From NCBI RefSeq assembly GCF_001613305.1, contig NZ_BDCC01000082.1, positions 1 through 47,353 on the forward strand: DNA of 47,353 bases. The letters run 5' to 3'. Position numbers and translations under genes: made by a program. The stretch is from Nocardia vaccinii NBRC 15922. Its GTDB lineage: Bacteria; Actinomycetota; Actinomycetes; Mycobacteriales; Mycobacteriaceae. Under the pieces are notes generated by a model. It ran no database searches. It was not told where the DNA came from and saw only the letters and a program-made list of their open reading frames with translations. Shown here piece after piece: positions 31,743 through 40,083 of the stretch; the stretch's first letter is position 1; the number at the start of each line of letters is the position of its first letter.

Positions 31743-33580
31743 CGCGCCGCCCCGAATACGCTCGCGCCCCGATCGGCCGGGCCGACTGCGGTGCGGAAGC
31801 AGTCGAACAGCTCGCGTCCGGTGCCGATCGGCTTTGCCGGGGTCTGCGCGGGTGGCCTGGCCGCGAGTTCGACCGGATCCACTCGGATGTCCAGTGCACC
31901 TGTCTCGGCGTCCAATTCGATGACGTCGCCGTCCGCGATGCGAGCGATCGGACCGTCCGCCGCTGCCTCGGGCGTCAGATGCATCGCCGTGGGTACCTTG
32001 CCCGACGCACCCGACATCCGGCCGTCGGTGACCAGGGCGACCGCGTATCCGCGATCCTGCAGCACCCCCAGAGCCGGTGTGAGCTTGTGCAATTCGGGCA
32101 TGCCGTTGGCGCGCGGGCCCTGGAAACGCACGACCGCGACCATGTCCCGATCCAGCAGTCCGTCCCGGAACGCCCCGAGGAATTCCTCCTGATCGGCGAA
32201 AACCCGTGCGGGAGCGCGGACAACGCGATGTTCGGGTGCGACGGCCGAAACCTTGATCACCGCGCGGCCGAGCGATCCGTCGAGCATGCGCAGACCACCG
32301 TCGGGTGCGAACGGGTCCGCCGCCGAGCGCAGCACGGATTTGTCGCCGCTGTCGCAAGGCCCACGGTGCCAGGCGAGTTCGCCGTCCGCCTCGAGGATCG
32401 GCGCCTCGCGGTAGTGCGTGCTGAGGCCGTGTCCGGCGACCGTGGTGACGTCGTCGTGCAGCAGTCCGGCGCCGAGCAACGCGCCGATCAGCAGCGGCAT
32501 GCCGCCCGCCCGCTGGAAGGCGTTGACGTCGGCCTCGCCGTTGGGGTAGATGCGGGTCAGAGTGGGCACCACGGCCGACAGTTCCGCGAAATCGTCCCAG
32601 CGCACATCGATTCCGGCCGCGGCGGCCATCGCCACGAGGTGCATCGTGTGATTGGTGGATCCGCCCGTGGCCAGCAGCGCGACGATGCCGTTGACGATGG
32701 CGTGCTCGTCGATCACCTCGCCGATCGGGGCCGCTCCGCCGCGCAACGCGGTCAGCTCCACGATGCGCCGCCCCGCCGCGACGGTCAGCGCCCGGCGCAG
32801 CGGTGTATTCGGCGCGACGAAGCTCGCACCCGGCAGATGCAGACCCATCACCTCCATCAGCAACTGATTGGAATTCGCCGTTCCGTAGAAGGTGCAGGTC
32901 CCGGGGCCGTGATAACTGGCCGATTCGGCGGCGAGCAGATCGGCCCGGGTGGCCGCGCCCTCCGCGTAGCGCTGGCGGATCCGGCTCTTGTCGGCGTTGG
33001 CCAGGCCCGAAGGCATCGGCCCGGCGGGCACGAACAGCATCGGCAGATGTCCGAAGGACAGCGCCCCGATCACCAGTCCCGGCACGATCTTGTCGCAGAC
33101 GCCGAGCAGCAACGCGCCGTCGAACATGTCGTGGGACAGCGCGATCGCGGTGGACATCGCGATGACGTCCCGGCTGAACAGCGACAACTCCATCCCCGCC
33201 CGGCCCTGGGTGATGCCGTCGCACATGGCCGGAACGCCACCGGCCACCTGCGCGACCCCGCGTGCGCCGGTTACGGCCTCGCGCAACACATCCGGATAGT
33301 CCCGGTACGGCTGATGCGCCGAGAGCATGTCGTTGTAAGCGGTGACGATGGCGATATTGGGCTGCGTCGCACCGTGCAGCGCGAGTTTGTCCGCCGGTGC
33401 GCAGGCCGCAACGCCGTGCGCGATATTGCTGCAGGCCAACGACATTCGGGCTGGGCCGCGGCCGGCGGCGGCCCGGATGCGAGTCAGGTAGGCGTGCCGC
33501 GTACTCGCGCTGCGTTCGGTGACGCGGGCGGTGACGGCGGCCAGGACGGGATGGATGGGCGAGTCGATGTGGAGCGGCAT
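31739..33580 (-). CDS. edd: 6-phosphogluconate dehydratase
   Basis: The 613-residue enzyme converts 6-phosphogluconate to KDPG. Typical IlvD/Edd-family features are MCDGITQGRAGMELSL, LLGVCDKIVPGL, GPMPSGLANADKSR, ATGGSTNHTMH and DGRMSGASGKVP. Cysteines in the first two motifs would bind the iron-sulfur cluster. Length fits Edd (about 605). ATG 33580 has GAAGGAG 7 bases upstream; the open frame extends to 33643 without a site. First gene of the operon; zwf is not in the window. Confidence 0.95.
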   Translation of the reverse strand: MPLHIDSPIHPVLAAVTARVTERSASTRHAYLTRIRAAAGRGPARMSLACSNIAHGVAACAPADKLALHGATQPNIAIVTAYNDMLSAHQPYRDYPDVLREAVTGARGVAQVAGGVPAMCDGITQGRAGMELSLFSRDVIAMSTAIALSHDMFDGALLLGVCDKIVPGLVIGALSFGHLPMLFVPAGPMPSGLANADKSRIRQRYAEGAATRADLLAAESASYHGPGTCTFYGTANSNQLLMEVMGLHLPGASFVAPNTPLRRALTVAAGRRIVELTALRGGAAPIGEVIDEHAIVNGIVALLATGGSTNHTMHLVAMAAAAGIDVRWDDFAELSAVVPTLTRIYPNGEADVNAFQRAGGMPLLIGALLGAGLLHDDVTTVAGHGLSTHYREAPILEADGELAWHRGPCDSGDKSVLRSAADPFAPDGGLRMLDGSLGRAVIKVSAVAPEHRVVRAPARVFADQEEFLGAFRDGLLDRDMVAVVRFQGPRANGMPELHKLTPALGVLQDRGYAVALVTDGRMSGASGKVPTAMHLTPEAAADGPIARIADGDVIELDAETGALDIRVDPVELAARPPAQTPAKPIGTGRELFDCFRTAVGPADRGASVFGAAR

Positions 33581-33632
33581 CGCGGACTCCTTCGTGTGTG
33601 ATCGGCCACACAGCACGCTAGAGATACTTAGG

Positions 33633-33663
33633 CTTATTTGCAAGCAAACTTTGGTTTGATAAG
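33633..33663. promoter_or_regulatory. AT-rich operator region between edd and the ROK regulator gene
   Basis: Overlapping inverted repeats sit in one 31-bp AT-rich patch: TTTGC-AA-GCAAA (33637-33648), CAAAC-N4-GTTTG (33645-33658) and the outer CTTAT/ATAAG (33633-33637, 33659-33663). Lying between divergent genes, it is the natural binding place of the ROK repressor. Confidence 0.55.
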
Positions 33664-33736
33664 AACAAAATAGAGGGTGTGTCGGCCCGAGCTGGACGGA
33701 TAGTGTGGTGCTCTACGGATTCGGTGAGGAGGTGCG

Positions 33737-34909
33737 GTGACCGGTCGACCGATGGCGACGCCCGGCGTTTCGGCGGGCGATGTGCTTGGCCTGATCCGCG
33801 GTAACGATGTGGTCACCCGCGCGGACATCCGCCGGCTGACCGGCCTGTCCCGCACGGCGGTGACCTTGCGCGTGGAACAGCTGCTCGAACGCGGCCTGGT
33901 CGTCGAATGCGCCGACGGCGGTTCCACCGGCGGCCGCCCGCCCACCCGGCTGATGTTCAATCCGGAATCCGGTCTGGTGCTGGCGGCATCGACCGGCGCC
34001 AGCCGTGCCCAGGTCGCGGTCTGCGATCTGGCCGGGCGGGTGCTCGCGGAATCCGAATTCGCCGTTCCGGCAAGTGGAGTCACCGAATCTCTGCTGGTCA
34101 GCGCGGCCGAGCGGATGGAGGCGCTGCTCGAGCGAATCGAGGGGCCGCGGCGAGTGGTGCGCGGGGTCGGAGTGAGTGTGCCGAGTGCGGTCGACGTGGC
34201 CACCGGGCACAGCGTCGGCGCCGGGCCCGCCCTGGGTGAGGTGGCCGTCGCGGAATACTTCACCGCGCGTTTCGGCGCGCCGGTGCGGGTGGACAGCGAT
34301 GTCAACGCGCTGGCGCTGGCCGAGCACGCCCGCCACCCCGACGTCTGTGACCTGTTGCTGCTCAAGGCGTCCACGGGGATCGGCGCGGGCATCATCGCCG
34401 GTGGTCGGTTGCAGCGCGGGGCCTGGGGCAGCGCGGGGGAGATCGGGCACATCAAGGTCACCGGAGCGCCGGATCGGCGCTGCCGGTGCGGGGATTTGCA
34501 CTGTCTGGAAACCGTGGCCGGCGGCTGGGCGTTGCTGGAACAGCTCGCCGCGCAAGGGAAATCGGTGTCGGGACTGCCCGAACTGGTAGAGCTGGTGCGG
34601 GCCGGTGATCCGGAGGCGCTGCGGGTGGTGCGCGAGGCCGGCCGCCGGATCGGCGAGGTCCTGGCCGCGGCGGTGAATCTGCTCAATCCGGCGCTCATCA
34701 TCGTGCGCGGGGATCTGTCCCACGCCTACGAACCGCTGGCGGCCGGCATGCGCGAGCTGATCTATCAGCGTTCCTCGGCATTGGCCACCCGGGCGCTGCG
34801 CGTCGAACCGGGCGCGTCCGACGCGCCGACGGGAGTCGCCGCGTGTGCGGCGATGATCTTGGATCAGGTGCTCTCGCCCAGCGCCGTCAACGCCTTGCTG
34901 GACGCCTGA
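33737..34909 (+). CDS. ROK-family transcriptional regulator (NagC/Mlc-like)
   Basis: The 390-residue protein has an N-terminal winged helix (VTRADIRRLTGLSRTAVTLR, ~residues 26-45) and a ROK sugar-kinase-like domain: DSDVNALALAEH, GIGAGIIAGGRLQRGAWG, AGEIGHIKV and the zinc motif CRCGDLHCLE. The GTG start has AGGAGG at 33727-33732. It is divergent from edd-glk-eda and very probably controls that operon in response to a sugar or sugar phosphate. Confidence 0.9.
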   Translation: MTGRPMATPGVSAGDVLGLIRGNDVVTRADIRRLTGLSRTAVTLRVEQLLERGLVVECADGGSTGGRPPTRLMFNPESGLVLAASTGASRAQVAVCDLAGRVLAESEFAVPASGVTESLLVSAAERMEALLERIEGPRRVVRGVGVSVPSAVDVATGHSVGAGPALGEVAVAEYFTARFGAPVRVDSDVNALALAEHARHPDVCDLLLLKASTGIGAGIIAGGRLQRGAWGSAGEIGHIKVTGAPDRRCRCGDLHCLETVAGGWALLEQLAAQGKSVSGLPELVELVRAGDPEALRVVREAGRRIGEVLAAAVNLLNPALIIVRGDLSHAYEPLAAGMRELIYQRSSALATRALRVEPGASDAPTGVAACAAMILDQVLSPSAVNALLDA

Positions 34910-34978
34910 TCGCGGTAATTACGACGCGCTCTGTCCGATATCCAGTGAGACCTTCGTCACAGTTCTACGATCGGATGC

Positions 34979-35641
34979 ATGCCAGCCCTGCGGAACGGTT
35001 CGACGATGATCGAGGGGAGGGTGGCGTGCGAGACGCCGGGGGCGGCGACGATCGCATTCCGGGGTGGGCCCGGTATCCCCGTTGCCGTTGCCGCGCGAGC
35101 TGAGGCTCGCCGGGCGAGATCGGCAATTCTTCTGGGGCGCAAGAACATCGGGTTCCGGATCGGCTATGCCGACGGTTCCGTGGTGCGCGCCGAACCGCTG
35201 GACGAGGTGAGTATCGTGCTGCGGCGGGGCGACGGCGCGGCGCTCGGCACGATCCGGCGTGGGGATACCGTCACCGCCGTCGCGGCCACCGGCGGCACGC
35301 TGTTCCACGTCGTACCCGATCCTGACGAGTCGTGTACGCCGGAATTGTTCCGGCTCGTGCTGCTGGACCGCTCGGGCGGCGAATTCGGTCGCCTGGACGT
35401 CATCCGCACCGTCGGCGGCTGGTCCTCGCACCGCCTCGCCGACCCCCTGGGCGATACCTACCTCTGGTGGGATCGCACCGGTGTGCGGCTGCCGGTGCCC
35501 ATCCTGGGCACCCGTCTCGCCGCACCGCATCCGCTCGACCGCGTCGAACGCGATATGGCCCTCGCCGCCTGCGCCGATATCGCCCTGGGCCTGCGCCCGT
35601 ACATCCCCGCCATGCGGTCGGGGTGTGCCGTCGGTCCCTGA
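34979..35641 (+). CDS. Conserved-looking hypothetical protein
   Basis: The 220-residue protein is not recognised. It seems cytosolic, rich in beta-forming stretches, with RKNIGFRIGYADGSVVR, LFRLVLLDRSGGEFG and GDTYLWWDRTGVRLPVP as its most distinctive parts. The ATG at 34979 lacks a ribosome-binding site, and TACGAT (34966-34971) is 7 bases before it, so a leaderless mRNA is likely. It follows the ROK gene by 70 bases but probably has its own promoter. Confidence 0.6.
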   Translation: MPALRNGSTMIEGRVACETPGAATIAFRGGPGIPVAVAARAEARRARSAILLGRKNIGFRIGYADGSVVRAEPLDEVSIVLRRGDGAALGTIRRGDTVTAVAATGGTLFHVVPDPDESCTPELFRLVLLDRSGGEFGRLDVIRTVGGWSSHRLADPLGDTYLWWDRTGVRLPVPILGTRLAAPHPLDRVERDMALAACADIALGLRPYIPAMRSGCAVGP

Positions 35642-36172
35642 GCCCGGCGTCCTTGTCGGGTAAGACTTTTCGCTCGGTGTCGAAACTGGCGGGGGCGTAC
35701 GCGATTCGTGTGTATCTCGACCAGTTCGATCGTCGCGTCACCGGATCGACCCGGTAGCCGGGAGTGAACAGTTCGGCGGGCCGGGAATCGGGCTCGCGCC
35801 AACTGCCGTCCGGTCCGGATTGCCGACTGGTAGCCATGAAATCTCGGTGTGATCGCTGAACGTTGGCTGAAATTATGAAATGATAACTAACATTTCAGAT
35901 TTCACAATATCAAGCTTTGAATCAGGGTGATATGTCCGAAGTTAGCTGCGACACGCGAAAAGAATCGTCGTAGATGTCCGGAAAGTAGCTGAAGTGGCTC
36001 TAGAGTGAGGACGGCCGCAGTACACGGACTGCTTCCGGGGTGGAGCCGTCGGAGTGATGCGAGTACGCGGCGCTCTGTGGGTGGGGAGGCTTCCCGTGAC
36101 AAGTGGGCGACTCGCGCCGGAAGCCTCCCCGTCCGCGCGTGCGTCGCGGCCGAAATATACGAGGGGAGAACG
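35642..36172. promoter_or_regulatory. 531-bp gene-free region with an AT-rich island
   Basis: From about 35860 to 35960 the base composition drops sharply from the GC-rich norm. Four copies of a TGAAAT/ATTTCA 6-mer are arranged as nested inverted repeats: 35868-35873 and 35876-35881 against 35892-35897 and 35899-35904, centred near 35886. The rest shows nothing coding. Confidence 0.5.
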
Positions 36173-36511
36173 ATGATGGGTTCACAGTCCGAGATGTCGC
36201 GTCTCGTGGGCGAGGTCACCGATCGCTACGGTTCGCTCGACGCGTTCTTCGCTCGGCTGCGCGCCGAATTCGACGATCAGCCGACCACGCAACTACCCGT
36301 GATCGATCCTGTCGCGTGCGAACCGGTGGCGTGGTCGGCGGTTCCGGAGCAGCGCGAGCGCGAGATGCCCACGCCCGCAGCGGAAGTCGAGACCCGGGCA
36401 GCGGATCGCGGCGACGACCGAGGCGGTGCGGACGACGGCGACCGGGCCGGGTTCGCGGTCGCGCCACCGCGCGCCGGAGTGTGGGGCCGGCTGACCGGCC
36501 GAATGCGGTGA
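36173..36511 (+). CDS. Small hypothetical acidic protein
   Basis: The 112-residue protein starts with a plausible helix (EMSRLVGEVTDRYGSLDAFF) and continues as an acidic, Ala/Asp/Arg-rich, probably disordered chain ending WGRLTGRMR. GGGGAG lies 5 bases before the ATG (36173; a second ATG follows at once). I recognise no family. It is convergent with the 60-residue gene at 36533. Confidence 0.55.
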   Translation: MMGSQSEMSRLVGEVTDRYGSLDAFFARLRAEFDDQPTTQLPVIDPVACEPVAWSAVPEQREREMPTPAAEVETRAADRGDDRGGADDGDRAGFAVAPPRAGVWGRLTGRMR

Positions 36512-36532
36512 ATCCGGATCGGCGGTGCGCCT

Positions 36533-36715
36533 TCACAGATCGGCGGTCTCCGGGAAGAGCTTCTCGGCGCGGCGCAGGGCGGTGGCGAAGTTGGTCAGGA
36601 TCACCAGCGATGAATCGGACAATCCGTCGGCGTTGCGCGCCAGGCGACGTACCGCATCCTGGCTGAACGCGTCGATCAGTGCACTGTCTCCGCGTTGAAT
36701 CCTGGTCTCCGACAC
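36533..36715 (-). CDS. Small hypothetical protein, 60 residues
   Basis: A GTG start at 36715 is preceded by GGGAGG at good spacing. The product is helical and soluble (SALIDAFSQDAVRRLARNAD, LVILTNFATALRRAEKLF). No family is recognised. The good ribosome-binding site and lack of overlap with other genes support it. Confidence 0.55.
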   Translation of the reverse strand: MSETRIQRGDSALIDAFSQDAVRRLARNADGLSDSSLVILTNFATALRRAEKLFPETADL

Positions 36716-36998
36716 GCGATCCTCCCGTCCAACGAGACCGCGTCCCCGAATTGTCGTGTTGATCACGATCCGTCCCTGCTGTAGGCCCATCGTAGGCGGA
36801 CATCGTCCCGCGCACGGGAACATCCCCGTTCGAGCGTCGGCCGGCGCTCGCTCATCGGCGGATTCGCGGGGCCGGCCCGCGGAATCGGCCGGTACGGGAT
36901 GATGCTTTCGAACGGCAGCGATCTCGCGGGACTGGTATGCCTGTATCGGAGCCATCGTGGACGGCGACGACGCAGACGTAGGGTGAGGAGTTTCCGGG

Positions 36999-37811
36999 AT
37001 GTCCCTCGAAGGCCACGAGTTCGATACGCAGAAGGCGCATTCGGCGCGCATGTACGACTATTACCTCGGTGGCAAGGACAACTATCCGGCCGATCGCGAG
37101 GCGGCCTCGCGGGTGATGGAGATCTTCCCGGAGGTCGGTCAGGCGGCGCGGGCCAACCGCGATTTCATGTTGCGCGCGGTGACCGCGGCCGCCGAAGCCG
37201 GTATCGACCAGTTCCTCGACGTCGGCACCGGAATTCCGACCACGCCGAACCTGCACCACGCCGCCCAGGCGGTGAACCGCGCCGCGCGAGTCGTCTACGC
37301 GGACAACGATCCGCTGGTCCTCACCCACGCCCGAGCCTTGATGACGGGCTCGGACGAGGGCCGGACCGCCTTCGTTCTGGCGGATCTGCACGACTCCGAG
37401 GCGATCTTCGGCTCCGCCGAGTTCACCGACCTCGTGGACCTGTCCCGGCCGGTCGCGGTGAGCCTGGTCGCGCTGCTGCACTTCGTCGTCGAGAATCCGG
37501 CCGGGGTGGTGAAGCAGTTGATGGACGCGGCGCCCTCGGGCTCCTGGCTGATCGTCTCGCACGGTGCGTCCGACCTGGACCCGGAGCGTTTCGCCAAGCT
37601 CCAGGGAATCTACGACGCCTCGGGCGTGCCGATCATGTGGCGCTCCCGCGAGGAGGTCACCGCGCTGTTCGACGGCTTCGAGCTACTCGAGCCCGGGGTC
37701 GTGCCGCCGCACCGCTGGCGGCCCTCGGACCGGTTCTTCCTGCGCGAGGAAGTCCTGGCCGAGATGGACCGGGTGTACGGCCAGTACGCCGCTGTGGCCG
37801 TGAAGCCCTGA
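36999..37811 (+). CDS. SAM-dependent methyltransferase, DUF574 family
   Basis: The 270-residue protein begins with the DUF574 hallmark ARMYDYYLGGKDNYPADRE, followed by LDVGTGIPT (SAM-binding motif I), a VVYADNDPLVL strand and AVSLVALLHFVV. These proteins are abundant in actinomycetes; known or suspected acceptors are small molecules, and none can be named here. AGGAG lies upstream of the ATG. The cupin gene follows 4 bases after the stop and is probably cotranscribed. Confidence 0.9.
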   Translation: MSLEGHEFDTQKAHSARMYDYYLGGKDNYPADREAASRVMEIFPEVGQAARANRDFMLRAVTAAAEAGIDQFLDVGTGIPTTPNLHHAAQAVNRAARVVYADNDPLVLTHARALMTGSDEGRTAFVLADLHDSEAIFGSAEFTDLVDLSRPVAVSLVALLHFVVENPAGVVKQLMDAAPSGSWLIVSHGASDLDPERFAKLQGIYDASGVPIMWRSREEVTALFDGFELLEPGVVPPHRWRPSDRFFLREEVLAEMDRVYGQYAAVAVKP

Positions 37812-37815
37812 ACCC

Positions 37816-38151
37816 ATGCACCCCGAGATTCTGGCCCAAGCGGGCTACACCTCCGCCGCCGTTGCCGAATCCCCTGTCCGCGAACTCTTTCCGGGGATTC
37901 GGCTGCGTTCGCTGTGGCAGGGGGAGTCCGGTGCGCACGCCCACGTCCTGGAGATGGACCCGGGCAGTACGTGGCCGCGGCGCGATGTGCACGAGCCCGG
38001 CTCCGAGGAGGTCTACGTGGTCGCGGGCGTTTTCAACGACGGGGCCCGCGACTACCCCGCCGGGACGTTCCTGCACGCCCCGGCGGGTAGCTGGCACATC
38101 CCGAACAGCGCCGCCGGTTGCACGTTGTTCGTGTTCTATCCGGAGGGGTAG
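37816..38151 (+). CDS. Cupin-domain protein (ChrR-like)
   Basis: The 111-residue single cupin has the two conserved beta-barrel motifs: WPRRDVHEPGSEEVYVVAG and FLHAPAGSWHIPNS, whose histidines and glutamate likely bind a metal. It resembles the cupin half of ChrR-type proteins without the zinc anti-sigma domain. It is directly downstream of the methyltransferase gene. The 3' end overlaps the next, convergent gene by 16 bases. Confidence 0.82.
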   Translation: MHPEILAQAGYTSAAVAESPVRELFPGIRLRSLWQGESGAHAHVLEMDPGSTWPRRDVHEPGSEEVYVVAGVFNDGARDYPAGTFLHAPAGSWHIPNSAAGCTLFVFYPEG

Positions 38152-38606
38152 GCGCCCTTGATGACGAAGTAGGAGCCGCGGATGGTTCCCGCCAGCTTCG
38201 ACTTCTGCCTCGCGAATTTGAACGAGGCGAGTTCGGTGGGAACTTCCATGCCGTCGGAGAGTTTGAATCCGACCGCCCGCTTGCCTTGATCGTCGATCGA
38301 GTACATGACGTTGATCGACAGGCCGCTCTCGTAGAAGACGTACGCGATGTGCAGGTTCTCCACCTGGAAGGCCGTCGCCTCGAGCGGACGGGAGGCGATG
38401 ACGATCCCGCGTTCGTCCTCGAGGATCCGGCTCACCCGATCGATCACCGACCGGGCGTCCTCGGCGGGCTCCACCGTGAAGACGTGGTCGTACTTGTTCT
38501 TGAAATATCGGGCCTCGTTCGCCCGCAGCCCGGCCAGGGCGGCCGCGACCGGCGACGATTCCAGGCCAACGGTCGAAACGTTGTCGAAGTCCACTGTGTA
38601 GGTCAT
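38136..38606 (-). CDS. Hypothetical protein, 156 residues
   Basis: ATG 38606 has GAGGAG 6 bases upstream, so the gene is well supported. The product looks like a compact mixed alpha/beta cytosolic protein (RYFKNKYDHVFTVEPAEDAR, AFQVENLHIAYVFYESGL, IRGSYFVIKGAY) with no cysteines. I do not recognise the family. Its 3' end overlaps the cupin gene. Confidence 0.7.
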   Translation of the reverse strand: MTYTVDFDNVSTVGLESSPVAAALAGLRANEARYFKNKYDHVFTVEPAEDARSVIDRVSRILEDERGIVIASRPLEATAFQVENLHIAYVFYESGLSINVMYSIDDQGKRAVGFKLSDGMEVPTELASFKFARQKSKLAGTIRGSYFVIKGAYPSG

Positions 38607-38677
38607 CACGAACTCCTCAGCTCTGCGCCGGGCACTCGGGCTGAACTCTACAGCTCGCGGGCGTGCCGACCCGTGAC

Positions 38678-39355
38678 TCACTTCAGGACGTTGACCGCGC
38701 GGGCGATGACGAGGATTCCGGTGACGAAGGATATGGCGGCCTGCACGGTCATCATCATCTTGGTCCAGCGGGACAGGGGCATGACGTCGGTCGGGCTGAA
38801 GGCGGTGGCATTGGTGAAGGCCAGGTAGAGGTAGTCGGCGAATTGTGGTTCCCAATCGCGGTCGGCGAGCTTGCCGAGTTGCATCTGGGGGAACAGCAGA
38901 TCGGGATGTTTCCTGCGGCCGTGTGCGCGCGCGGCCGGGCCGCCGCGATCGAATTCCCAGTACCACAGCGCGAAGACCAGCACATTGGTTACCCAGACAC
39001 CCGCGCCGGAGGACAGCAGCACACCCGGGTCGTTGCTGAGCGTCCCGTTGATCAGTCCCGCGACCAACCGGTCCACCGACCACGCGGTGGACACCCCCAG
39101 CAGGCCCGACAATGCCAGACTCGCCCAGCGCAACCACTGCGTCTCCCGGTCGATCCGCACCGGATTGGCCACGATCAACACCACCAGCAGCAGCAGCGCC
39201 AGGCCCGGAACCAACGCCGTCGGCCGTATCGTCAGGCGATCGGGCAGCCTCCACTGCAAGGCGACTACGACGAGCACCGCGAAAGTCGCGGCCACTCGCG
39301 ATTCACCCGCGCTGCGCCGGGCCCATGCCGGAACCGAGTCGGTATCGTCACTCAC
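38678..39355 (-). CDS. DUF1345-like membrane protein
   Basis: The 225-residue protein has five or six predicted membrane segments. The C-terminal part with FADYLYLAFTNATAFSPTDV, followed by LSRWTKMMMTVQAAISF, resembles DUF1345 proteins, which share a faint potassium-channel-like pore pattern. A role in ion flux is only a guess. The start is a GTG whose exact position is uncertain. It lies downstream of the TetR gene on the same strand. Confidence 0.7.
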   Translation of the reverse strand: MSDDTDSVPAWARRSAGESRVAATFAVLVVVALQWRLPDRLTIRPTALVPGLALLLLVVLIVANPVRIDRETQWLRWASLALSGLLGVSTAWSVDRLVAGLINGTLSNDPGVLLSSGAGVWVTNVLVFALWYWEFDRGGPAARAHGRRKHPDLLFPQMQLGKLADRDWEPQFADYLYLAFTNATAFSPTDVMPLSRWTKMMMTVQAAISFVTGILVIARAVNVLK

Positions 39356-39419
39356 CGCGCCCAGTATTCCCGCTGGGCGGACCGAGCGGTGGCAGGCGTC
39401 GGGGCGCGGAGCCCGGGAA

Positions 39420-40025
39420 CTACCGAATCCTGTGCTGCAGTTCGGAACTGAGTCTGCGCACGAGGGCGCGCAGGCGTTCGTGGGTGGCCGATTCGGGGTC
39501 GCCGAGTCGTAGTTGCAGTAGTTCGCGACCGGCCGCGTGCAGGACGTAGGCGGTGTATTCGGGATCCTCGAGGTTCGGATTCGCATGCAGCAGTTGACGA
39601 ATGAAATATTCGCGGACCGCGGCCTGGGCTTGCGCGAGGCGTTCGTACAGTTCCGGCGGGGCGCCCTGGGGCGGGAACAGGAACAGGCGCCAGGTGTTGG
39701 GATACGCGTCGACGGCTCGGAGTATGCCGTCGAAAGCGCGCAGTACATCGCTGTCGCCGTCCTCTCCCTCGGCCACGGCCTCGTTGAACTGGATCGCCGC
39801 TCGGGCGGCCTCGCGGTCGATCAGCGCGACGAACAGTCCGGCGAGATCGCCGAACTGCTGGTACAGCAGTGAGCGATTGACCCCCGCCGCGTCGGCGATG
39901 CGATTCGGCGTCGCCGCGTGGAAGCCCTCGGCGGTGATGATCATGTGCGCGACGTCGAGGATCTGCTCTCGCCTGTCCTCGGCCGTCATCCGTCGTCGGC
40001 GCTGCGCGTTCACCCTTGACAGCAT
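39420..40025 (-). CDS. TetR-family transcriptional regulator (divergent from MpaB gene)
   Basis: The 201-residue protein has a TetR N-terminal helix-turn-helix (REQILDVAHMIITAEGFHAA, RIADAAGVNRSLLYQQFG). The C-terminal domain is a normal ligand-binding helical bundle. The first ATG lacks a ribosome-binding site; internal starts (GTG 40013, ATG 39989) are possible. It is divergent from the oxygenase gene, and AACTAAC/GTTAGTT repeats lie between them. Confidence 0.87.
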   Translation of the reverse strand: MLSRVNAQRRRRMTAEDRREQILDVAHMIITAEGFHAATPNRIADAAGVNRSLLYQQFGDLAGLFVALIDREAARAAIQFNEAVAEGEDGDSDVLRAFDGILRAVDAYPNTWRLFLFPPQGAPPELYERLAQAQAAVREYFIRQLLHANPNLEDPEYTAYVLHAAGRELLQLRLGDPESATHERLRALVRRLSSELQHRIR

Positions 40026-40067
40026 AACTAACGCATCGTGAGTATGGTTACTGACAACTTGTTAGTT
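40026..40067. promoter_or_regulatory. Candidate TetR operators
   Basis: AACTAAC (40026-40032) and GTTAGTT (40061-40067) are perfect inverted arms. Between them, AGTA-TGGT-TACT (40041-40052) forms another dyad. They fill the short space between the TetR and MpaB genes. Confidence 0.5.
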
Positions 40068-40083
40068 TTTGCTGGAGGCTTCG

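Noticed and set aside
31565..33601. Long antisense open frame opposite edd
   Set aside because: High-GC codon bias produces long antisense frames. Its product has no domain and an odd His/Gln/Arg-rich composition.
30747..33611. A 954-codon open frame running through glk and edd in another frame
   Set aside because: Its first part is a frame-shadow of edd, which has all family motifs; only the end coincides with glk, whose real start is 31742.
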